Positions 5,887 through 12,378 of a stretch of DNA of 13,808 nucleotides are shown here, piece by piece (the first letter of the stretch is position 1; every line of letters begins with the position of its first letter). Source of the stretch: JBAXTE01 sp964653595 (GTDB lineage: Bacteria; Bacteroidota; Bacteroidia; Bacteroidales; WCHB1-69); the NCBI GenBank assembly GCA_964653595.1, contig CAZZHH010000077.1, positions 1-13,808 on the forward strand. Direction: 5' to 3'. Under the pieces are notes generated by a model that was given only the letters and a program-made list of their open reading frames with translations, searched no databases and was not told the DNA's origin. Both the position numbers and the translations under genes were made by a program.

Positions 5887-8334
5887 TTACACCAGATGAA
5901 TTACAGTAATCCCATCGCCACCAAACTCGATTTTTTCATCATAAAAATCACGAACATTGGGGTTGTTGGACAGTTGTTTACGAATCAACTGTCTCAATAC
6001 TCCGTTTCCTTTCCCATGGAGAATTCTAATCTCATTAACATTCAGCAAAATTGCATCATCTATAAAACGTTCCGTATCTGAAAGCGCCTCATCCGCTCTC
6101 TTTCCTCTTAAATCTATGGTTGAATGAAAAGAAGTGGATTTATCTAACAATCGTTGGTAAACAGATTTTACAGCATGAGGATTTCGTTGGATTTGCTTGG
6201 CCTCTGAACGACTAATTTTTTCTACCTTTTTAGTCTGTGTTCTAAAAACAACTCCATTTAAAGAGAGCGTGATATTGTCGTTTTTAATTTCCAAAACTTC
6301 TGCTTTTGCGTTCATCCCTAACACCAGCACCGTATCTCCTACTGTAAGTGGAGATGGTTTTTCTTCTACATTTACCTCCCCATTGTTAGAAGAGTTAGAA
6401 AGAACAGTGGAAGCAGACTTTTTTTCATTTTTTACTTTTTCTTCTGGTTTGTCGTTTATCGTTTCTGTGAATGCATTCACATTTTTCCGAATTTCTTTTA
6501 CCTTTTCTTTATCTGCTTCAGCTTTTCTAATATCAAATATTGCATTTTCGATAAGCTTATTGGCATTTTTCACGATCTCTCGTGCTTCGGCTTTCGCATT
6601 GTGTATGATCTCCCGCTTTATCTGCTCAATTTCTGAGTTTTTAGTAGAATATTTAGCAACCAAGTCTGCCAATGTTTCGTCGGCAACATGCAACGCTTTT
6701 TTTTGTTCCGATATATAATGGAGTTCCGTCTCTAGCTGTTGCAATCTATGTTCATAATCTATTCTATCGTATCCGGTAATTTGACGAGCGTGTTCCAAAA
6801 CAGATTCATGGAAACCTATGTTTTGGGCAATTTCGAAAGTAAAAGAGCTACCAGGTTTGCCAATCTTTAATATATATAGGGGCGTCATTTTTTCTACATC
6901 AAAAAGCATGGCAGCATTCTGAACTTCGTGATAGCGTTCGGCAATCAACTTAAGGTTGCCAAAATGGGTAGTGATAACACCATAAGAGCCGTTGTCAATC
7001 AACTTTTCTAAAACCGCTTCAGCCATCGCTCCCCCTAGCGATGGTTCGGTGCCTGAACCAAACTCATCAATTAAAAACAGGGATTTGCGATTACATTCAG
7101 AAATCATCACTTTCATGTTTCGCAAATGAGAACTATAGGTACTTAAATCGCTTTCGATAGACTGCTCGTCGCCCATATCCAAAAAAAGATCTTTAAAAAC
7201 ACCAAATTCAGATAGCTCATTTGCCGAGACTAATAATCCGCACTGAAACATGTACTGCAAAAGGGCTACTGTTTTCAATGTAACCGATTTTCCTCCTGCA
7301 TTTGGACCAGAAATAATCAATATTCGCTCCTCTGCCGAAAGAGAAATATTTTGAGGAACAACCTCCTTTTTTTGTGTTTTCAAGTTCAAAAACAACAGCG
7401 GATGAACGGCCTTTTTCCAATTCAGAGTTGTGGCACCTTCAATAATTGGCATGATGGCATTTATTTCGATAGCCAGTTTTGCTTTTGCTCTAAGAAAATC
7501 TATAAGTCCCAAGAAAACTTGCATCGACTCAATTTCATGCAACGATGGACGTAAAAGATCCGATATTGCAATTAATATCTTTATAATCTCTCTTCTTTCG
7601 GCATTCTGAAGGTTTCTAATCTCATTATTCTCTTCAAAAACACTTTCTGGCTCAATAAATACAGTTTGTCCGGTAGCTGACTCATCGTGAATAAATCCCT
7701 TTAACTTTCGCTTATAAGCTGCTGGCACAGGGATAACCAGACGACCATTTCGGATAGTTATTTCAGAATCATCTGCAACTATTGAATCTTGTTTAGATTG
7801 ATGTAGAATGGCACGTATCTTTTTTGCAGCACTCTGTGTAAGACGATATATATTTTTCCGGATATCGTACAATTCTGGAGATGCCTTATCGCGAATATTT
7901 CCCTTTTCATCTACCACCGTATCGATCTGATGGATTAGGGTTTTGTCAAAATCAAGGTGATTTACAATTGCTGTAAGATGAGGATACTTTTGAGGTTCTC
8001 TTTTTTGAACATAATGTACAATTTGTTCAATGGCTTTCATCATTCCTTTAAGACGTGAAAGAGCTTCCCCATCAATATAAGAACCTTCAATTTTTAATAT
8101 CGACAGCTCCTCGCTCATGTCAAAATAATCCTGAGAAGGGAAATTGGTGTCGAAAAGAATAATTTGTCGCATCTCCTCGGCCTGTTCCAGCATCATCCGT
8201 ATATTATCGACTTTAGTGCTAAACTTCATTTTTTGCACAAAACTCAATCCTAGCGTGCTAATACATTTTTGCGAAAGAAGAGTTCGAATCTGATCGAACC
8301 CAATTTTTTGCTCAAAAGATGCAGGATAAATCAT
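5887..8334 (-). CDS. mutS2: MutS2 family DNA-binding ATPase with C-terminal Smr domain
   Basis: 815 residues from ATG 8334 (MIYPASFEQKIGFDQ). MutS2 proteins bind branched or collided-ribosome nucleic-acid structures, antagonise recombination or help rescue stalled ribosomes; they are not core mismatch repair. Residues 1-330 are the core/lever region. The Walker A motif GPNAGGKS is at 343-350. The MutS signature DMGDEQSIESDLSTYSSH is at 386-403. Walker B LFLIDE ends at D423-E424 and is followed by the TTHFGNLK switch. A charged coiled coil runs over about 510-640. The Smr domain (IDLRG, HGKGNG at about 773-778) fills the last 75 residues, consistent with nuclease activity. The frame can be extended 8 codons to a TTG at 8358, but that TTG lies inside the promoter -7 box, so ATG 8334 is preferred. 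Length and domain order are normal. Confidence 0.95.
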   Translation of the reverse strand: MIYPASFEQKIGFDQIRTLLSQKCISTLGLSFVQKMKFSTKVDNIRMMLEQAEEMRQIILFDTNFPSQDYFDMSEELSILKIEGSYIDGEALSRLKGMMKAIEQIVHYVQKREPQKYPHLTAIVNHLDFDKTLIHQIDTVVDEKGNIRDKASPELYDIRKNIYRLTQSAAKKIRAILHQSKQDSIVADDSEITIRNGRLVIPVPAAYKRKLKGFIHDESATGQTVFIEPESVFEENNEIRNLQNAERREIIKILIAISDLLRPSLHEIESMQVFLGLIDFLRAKAKLAIEINAIMPIIEGATTLNWKKAVHPLLFLNLKTQKKEVVPQNISLSAEERILIISGPNAGGKSVTLKTVALLQYMFQCGLLVSANELSEFGVFKDLFLDMGDEQSIESDLSTYSSHLRNMKVMISECNRKSLFLIDEFGSGTEPSLGGAMAEAVLEKLIDNGSYGVITTHFGNLKLIAERYHEVQNAAMLFDVEKMTPLYILKIGKPGSSFTFEIAQNIGFHESVLEHARQITGYDRIDYEHRLQQLETELHYISEQKKALHVADETLADLVAKYSTKNSEIEQIKREIIHNAKAEAREIVKNANKLIENAIFDIRKAEADKEKVKEIRKNVNAFTETINDKPEEKVKNEKKSASTVLSNSSNNGEVNVEEKPSPLTVGDTVLVLGMNAKAEVLEIKNDNITLSLNGVVFRTQTKKVEKISRSEAKQIQRNPHAVKSVYQRLLDKSTSFHSTIDLRGKRADEALSDTERFIDDAILLNVNEIRILHGKGNGVLRQLIRKQLSNNPNVRDFYDEKIEFGGDGITVIHLV

Positions 8335-8355
8335 TCCAATAATTTTATTTTCTGG

Positions 8356-8363
8356 CAAAGGTA
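8356..8363 (-). promoter_or_regulatory. mutS2 promoter (-7 box)
   Basis: TACCTTTG on the minus strand matches TAnnTTTG, with a TGTG 19 nt upstream that may serve as a degenerate -33 element. Transcription would start near 8350, a leader of only about 15 nt before ATG 8334. Confidence 0.65.
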
Positions 8364-8486
8364 CAAAAAAGAGTAGTTTTTACACATACAGATTACAGTT
8401 AAGGATGTAATTTGAGATGCAATTAATTTTTTTTCACTAAAACATTTAGTCCATCAAATTCACGGATTTCAATAAAACAGCACCAT

Positions 8487-8516
8487 AAAAAAATCATTTC
8501 ATCGTGATTTTTTTTT
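8487..8516 (+). terminator. Orphan terminator-like hairpin in the divergent region
   Basis: AAAAAAATCA (8487-8496) pairs perfectly with TGATTTTTTT (8505-8514) around an 8-nt loop, with T's continuing to 8516. It is structurally close to an intrinsic terminator but has a GC-poor stem. It lies between divergent genes, where no annotated transcript needs to end. It may end a short unannotated RNA or block antisense transcription. Confidence 0.45.
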
Positions 8517-8576
8517 CATTTAACGAAAATAACACAGATTCGTCTAGCCAATGATCCACTATTGTAAATATTTAAT

Positions 8577-8584
8577 TATATTTG
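8577..8584 (+). promoter_or_regulatory. -7 promoter box for the M43 protease gene
   Basis: TATATTTG matches TAnnTTTG. It is followed by a short A-rich leader containing a run of ten A (8600-8609) and the ATG at 8615. The TTG that would extend the frame to 8582 is part of this box and cannot be a start on this transcript. Confidence 0.6.
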
Positions 8585-8614
8585 CCTCAGGGAAAAATCA
8601 AAAAAAAAATATTT

Positions 8615-10933
8615 ATGAAGAAAATTACTTTTATTATTTGTGCATTATTTTTAGGACTAATATCCTCCTTTGCACAAGAAAACAAGCAAGTGTATGAGAA
8701 CTATAACCTTGCCGATCACTACTTTTTAACTAAAAAAATACTCGAAAATCCATCGGTCTTCCACAAATATGTGATCTATGAAAATGAGATGGCAACCCTT
8801 ATTCAAAAGATGAAATCAGGGCAACTACCAAAATCTACCACTACAGATACATCTATTAATGGCAAAAAAATCATCCCCGTAGTTTTTCACATCATTCATG
8901 GATATGGAGCTGAGAACATCTCAAAAGAGCAGGTAGAAGACGCCATTCAAAGACTAAACATTGATTTTCAGAAATTGAACAGCGATACACTTTCTGGAAT
9001 AAATACATGGTATGGTTTTAATGAGATTAGAGCAAATTGCAACTTTGAGTTCCGACTTGCCAAAATCGATCCCAATGGGAACTGTACAGATGGAATTGTA
9101 AGATCTTACGACGAAAGAACTTCCTATGCATATTACGATTTGCTTCACGATTATGCATGGAATCCAAAAAAATATCTAAACATCTATTCCGTATCATTTA
9201 TTTACCCTGCAGGCATGTCGTTGCCAGATGGTGCAGCTATAGGCGGGATGTCTGTTTTTCCACCATCCAATCCGCTAACACCTTTATTCACCAATGGCGA
9301 TACATTAGCAGATGGAGTTCTTATCCGCCACGATGGCATTGGAGCAATAGGAACAGCCACAAATCTAATGGGCCAACCAATTAATGCATTAAATCGAACA
9401 TTAACTCATGAGCTAGGACACTATTTCAATCTGTATCATCCTTTTCAAAATATGAAATTAGTCGCCGGAATTCCAATCATGGGAGCTGATGGCTGTTCTA
9501 CAAGTGGTGGTCCGTTTGGGCTAGTTACCCTCTCAAACGATGAGGTATCCGATACCCCTCCAATTCAAACAGCTTCTCAAAACACATCCCTAAGTTGTTT
9601 TGCTCCAGGAGAGAGAAATACTTGTAATGAAACCGGCGACAAACCAGACATGGTAGAAAACTATATGGACTATCAATTTGGGTATTGTACAAACTTATTT
9701 ACCAACGGCCAAAACGACCGAATTCAAGCCACAATGATGAATGATAGAAGACAATTGTGGTCGTACGAAAATTTAATCGAAACGGGAGTTTGGGACATCA
9801 CCACTCCATCTAATTGCGCGCCTATAGCAGATTTTCATAGCAATTCAACGACTATTTGTGCTGGCACTACCATCACTTTTAACGACAGATCGTTCAACGG
9901 AACTTCCACAACTCGCACATGGACATTTGAAGGTGGTTCACCATCTAATTCTACCTTAGAAAATCCGACTATCTCATACGCAACTCCAGGCAACTACTCT
10001 GTTAAACTAGTCGTTGGAAACGCCCAAGGGTCAGATTCTTTGGTAAAAACTAATTTAATTCATGTATTACCTTCCACGTCAGGACAGCCAGGCCACATCC
10101 TAGAAGATTTTGAAAACGGGTTAAACAATTGGAATGTATTTAATCAAAATGGAAATTCATTTGAAATCACAGATTCAGCTTCCCACTCTGGAACACACTC
10201 TGTAAGACTAGTGAATTTTGAAAACAATGCTGCAGGTAGTGTTGATGAGCTTATTTCTCCATCCTACGACTTGTCGCACATCACAGGAATCATTAAACTC
10301 AAATTCAGTAGAGCATATGTAGGAAAAGAAGTAGCTTCAAATGCGATAGCAGAACTTTTATATGGCACCAGTTCGGCGGATACAATTTACGATAAACTAT
10401 CGATTAGTGTATCTTCTGATTGCGGCAAAACATGGAGCACTAAAAAAACATATTCTGGCGAATTGTTAGGCACCTCCTCTCCAAAGACAACCACTTTTAT
10501 GGCGGACAGTACAAAATTTTGGAAGCAAGATTCCATATTTATCACTGGCGTAACCGATAAAACAAATTTGCGATTTAAATTTACTTTTTCGAGCAAAGGA
10601 GGAAATAATATCTTTATCGACAAAGTGTGTACAGGAGATTGCGGAATTGTAGGCATGGAGTCTGAAATTGCGAATGCATTAAATCTCTCAATTTATCCTA
10701 ACCCTATGAAAGAGAGCACAAACATACACTTTTACCTAAACAAAAATTCAAATGTTGTAATAGATGTGTATGATGTGCTTGGAAGAAAAGTTCAATCGAT
10801 AGAGAATCAAGATCTTTCAAGTGGAGACTACCAATATAGTATTTCAAAAAAAATGCTTAATACAGATGGAATTTATATCGTTAAGATAAAAATTGACAAC
10901 CATCTGATAACTAAAAAAATTATTGTACAATAA
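8615..10933 (+). CDS. T9SS-secreted M43 (cytophagalysin-type) zinc metalloprotease with PKD domain
   Basis: 772 residues from ATG 8615 (MKKITFIICALFLG), giving a clean signal peptide that ends near SFAQ/EN. The propeptide-like region runs to about 90. The catalytic domain opens with IPVVFHIIHGYG and has the extended zinc motif H265-E-L-G-H-Y-F-N-L-Y-H275. The usual Gly at the eighth position is Asn272. The Met-turn is N-Y-M351-D-Y. These mark the M43 metzincin family. A PKD domain follows (about 403-486), then a jelly-roll-like domain (about 497-680, opening EDFENGLNNWNVF, with SSDCGKTW). The T9SS type A tail is at 689-772 (IYPNPMKES, VYDVLGRKVQ, DGIYIVKI). The protein is expected to be released or anchored outside the cell and to degrade proteins. 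It is monocistronic, with its own promoter and a strong terminator. Confidence 0.92.
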   Translation: MKKITFIICALFLGLISSFAQENKQVYENYNLADHYFLTKKILENPSVFHKYVIYENEMATLIQKMKSGQLPKSTTTDTSINGKKIIPVVFHIIHGYGAENISKEQVEDAIQRLNIDFQKLNSDTLSGINTWYGFNEIRANCNFEFRLAKIDPNGNCTDGIVRSYDERTSYAYYDLLHDYAWNPKKYLNIYSVSFIYPAGMSLPDGAAIGGMSVFPPSNPLTPLFTNGDTLADGVLIRHDGIGAIGTATNLMGQPINALNRTLTHELGHYFNLYHPFQNMKLVAGIPIMGADGCSTSGGPFGLVTLSNDEVSDTPPIQTASQNTSLSCFAPGERNTCNETGDKPDMVENYMDYQFGYCTNLFTNGQNDRIQATMMNDRRQLWSYENLIETGVWDITTPSNCAPIADFHSNSTTICAGTTITFNDRSFNGTSTTRTWTFEGGSPSNSTLENPTISYATPGNYSVKLVVGNAQGSDSLVKTNLIHVLPSTSGQPGHILEDFENGLNNWNVFNQNGNSFEITDSASHSGTHSVRLVNFENNAAGSVDELISPSYDLSHITGIIKLKFSRAYVGKEVASNAIAELLYGTSSADTIYDKLSISVSSDCGKTWSTKKTYSGELLGTSSPKTTTFMADSTKFWKQDSIFITGVTDKTNLRFKFTFSSKGGNNIFIDKVCTGDCGIVGMESEIANALNLSIYPNPMKESTNIHFYLNKNSNVVIDVYDVLGRKVQSIENQDLSSGDYQYSISKKMLNTDGIYIVKIKIDNHLITKKIIVQ

Positions 10934-10944
10934 TTTTCCAACAA

Positions 10945-10992
10945 AAAAACTCAATCTGCTTATAGACAAACTGTAGGCAGATTGTTTTTTTT
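10945..10992 (+). terminator. Rho-independent terminator of the M43 protease gene
   Basis: CAATCTGC (10952-10959) pairs with GCAGATTG (10977-10984). Six further inner pairs, two of them G-T wobbles, close a 14-bp stem around the loop ACAAA, followed by eight T's. An A run on the other side could let it work in both directions. Confidence 0.9.
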
Positions 10993-11056
10993 ATCCGCCA
11001 ATCTTGCGAGTTTCCGTTTTATTACCTAAAATAATCAACTTTTTTTTCAACATTTC

Positions 11057-11087
11057 TTGGTTAATTCAATAATTTTGCTGAAATTTG
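11057..11087 (+). promoter_or_regulatory. rpmB promoter region
   Basis: Two overlapping candidates are visible. TAATTTTG at 11070-11077 matches TAnnTTTG exactly. GAAATTTG at 11080-11087 fits the -7 box less well but has TTG (11057-11059) 20 nt upstream, the usual -33 spacing. Both give a leader of about 45-55 nt before ATG 11138. Confidence 0.5.
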
Positions 11088-11137
11088 CACTCCAATTTAG
11101 TAAGGAATAGAAGTTTAATCATAAAAATACGCTTAAA

Positions 11138-11374
11138 ATGTCACGAGTTTGCCAAATAACAGGAAAGAAAGTAATAGTAGGAAACCATGTTTCTCACTCA
11201 AATATTAAAACCAAAAGAACCTTTAAACCAAATTTGCACCTTAAAAGATTTTGGGTTCCTGAATTAAACGATTATGTATATTTAAAAGTATCTTCTAAAG
11301 CGATTCGTACTATTGACAAAAATGGTATTCTTAGTGTTATGACTAAAGCTTTTGAAAAAGGTCATTTAAAATAG
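11138..11374 (+). CDS. rpmB: 50S ribosomal protein L28
   Basis: 78 residues, the usual length for bacterial L28, a small basic protein of the large ribosomal subunit. MSRVCQITGKKVIVGNHVSHS and the LKRFWVPELNDYVYLKVSSKAIRTIDKNG segment are typical of the family. It has its own promoter, and a terminator stem begins 4 nt after the TAG stop. Many Bacteroidota carry rpmG (L33) and a small DUF4295 gene directly downstream; here neither follows, so rpmB is transcribed alone. Confidence 0.96.
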   Translation: MSRVCQITGKKVIVGNHVSHSNIKTKRTFKPNLHLKRFWVPELNDYVYLKVSSKAIRTIDKNGILSVMTKAFEKGHLK

Positions 11375-11377
11375 ATG

Positions 11378-11435
11378 AAAATGTGTAAATAAAAAAAAGG
11401 CTCAGAAATGAGCCTTTTTTTTATTTACACATTTT
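11378..11435. terminator. Shared bidirectional terminator between rpmB and the SOD gene
   Basis: The arms 11378-11404 and 11409-11435 are exact reverse complements (27 bp) around the loop GAAA. The GC core is GGCTCA/TGAGCC, flanked by A8 and T8, so either strand ends in a T run. The outer right arm overlaps the TAA stop of the SOD gene (11434-11436). Confidence 0.95.
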
Positions 11436-12168
11436 ACTTAAAAACTTCCGAGTACAAAATCTGAGCTTTCTCCCAATCAATTACATTCCAAAAAGCAGAA
11501 ACATAATCTGCACGCCTATTTTGATATTTCAAATAATATGCATGCTCCCATACATCCAATGCAATTATCGGAGTGCCCTTTATTTCAGCAACATCCATAT
11601 ACGGATTATCCTGATTGGGAGTAGATGTGATTACAAGTTTTTTATCGCTAGTCAAAACCAACCAAGCCCATCCACTTCCAAACCGACTTTTAGCAGCGTC
11701 TTCAAATTTTAACTTAAACTGCTCATAAGAGCCAAAATCACGAACAATAGCCTCTTTAAGTTTCCCATCTTTTAATGGTTTTGAGTCCGTTGAAAGCAGA
11801 TTCCAAAAAAGTAAATGATTGTAAAAACCACCTGCATTATTTCGCAAACCCACAGGGTATTTACTCATGTTCTTAAAAAGCTCTATTAATTTAATAGAAC
11901 CAAATTCCTTATTTTTTTCTACAATAGACATCATGTTATCAAAATATGCTTTATGATGCTTTGAGTGATGAATTTCCATCGTCATTTTATCAAAATATGG
12001 CTCTAAAGCATCATATTTGTATGGTAATTCACTAAATGTTTGTCCGGCAATACTCTTAGATAGAGATTCTGATATGTTCTTCATATTATTGTTTGTTTTT
12101 GTTATTTGTTGACTTGTTGCTTGATAGATTGAAAATGATATCAAGATGAATGTTATTGTTCTTTTCAT
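11434..12168 (-). CDS. Superoxide dismutase, Mn-type or cambialistic, with N-terminal signal peptide
   Basis: 244 residues. It converts superoxide to oxygen and hydrogen peroxide. By alignment to E. coli SodA from memory, the metal ligands are H67 (MEIHHSKHH), H118 (GGFYNHLLFW), D205 and H209 (LDVWEHAYY). The GG before the second ligand and Q186 in TPNQDNPYM follow the Mn pattern rather than the Fe pattern (AAQ.WNH). I therefore call it Mn or cambialistic. The SOD domain starts near residue 43; ahead of it MKRTITFILISFSIYQATSQ looks like a Sec signal peptide, so a periplasmic enzyme is inferred. A second Met at 29 could start a cytosolic form. It converges on rpmB through a shared terminator and is divergent from the PBP gene. 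No clear TAnnTTTG was seen upstream; a palindrome at 12256-12272 may be an operator. Confidence 0.93.
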   Translation of the reverse strand: MKRTITFILISFSIYQATSQQITKTNNNMKNISESLSKSIAGQTFSELPYKYDALEPYFDKMTMEIHHSKHHKAYFDNMMSIVEKNKEFGSIKLIELFKNMSKYPVGLRNNAGGFYNHLLFWNLLSTDSKPLKDGKLKEAIVRDFGSYEQFKLKFEDAAKSRFGSGWAWLVLTSDKKLVITSTPNQDNPYMDVAEIKGTPIIALDVWEHAYYLKYQNRRADYVSAFWNVIDWEKAQILYSEVFK

Positions 12169-12255
12169 ATTAGCTTCTTTTTGAAGTTTTATAAATAATT
12201 TCTTGTTTAATTATGCTCACTAAAAATTTGAAAATAAAAAAAATTATAATTTCAA

Positions 12256-12272
12256 TTTAGATACATTCTAAA
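12256..12272. promoter_or_regulatory. Palindrome TTTAGA-N5-TCTAAA, possible operator
   Basis: A 17-bp inverted repeat (TTTAGA, TACAT, TCTAAA) lies in the 210-bp divergent region, 87 bp ahead of the SOD start and 107 bp ahead of the PBP start. Read as 7-1-7 it is TTAGATA-C-ATTCTAA, the spacing used by Fur/PerR-family operators. Function is inferred from form and position only. Confidence 0.35.
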
Positions 12273-12347
12273 CAAGAAAAAAATCAAATTGTTTAATGTT
12301 TATCATAAAATGGAATAATTTATTATCAAACACAAAATAAAAAAACT

Positions 12348-12355
12348 TAAATTTG
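12348..12355 (+). promoter_or_regulatory. -7 promoter box for the PBP gene
   Basis: TAAATTTG matches TAnnTTTG, 23 nt before the GTG start at 12379. The leader would be short. Confidence 0.55.
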
Positions 12356-12367
12356 CAACTTCAAAAA

Positions 12368-12373
12368 AAAGGA
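12368..12373 (+). promoter_or_regulatory. Shine-Dalgarno-like AAAGGA that fixes the PBP start
   Basis: AAAGGA sits 5 nt before GTG 12379. No ATG exists in frame between the upstream stop (12316-12318) and codon 44, which is already in the membrane segment, so the GTG start is the best supported. Confidence 0.5.
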
Positions 12374-12378
12374 TAGTT

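Noticed and set aside
6197..6718. 173-codon plus-strand frame inside mutS2
   Set aside because: It lies antisense to the coiled-coil part of mutS2; its Ser/Phe-rich composition is the complement of Lys/Glu-rich codons. It has no promoter or start context of its own.
8582..8614. TTG start adding 11 residues to the M43 protease
   Set aside because: The TTG is within the TATATTTG promoter box, and the ATG at 8615 gives a clean signal peptide.
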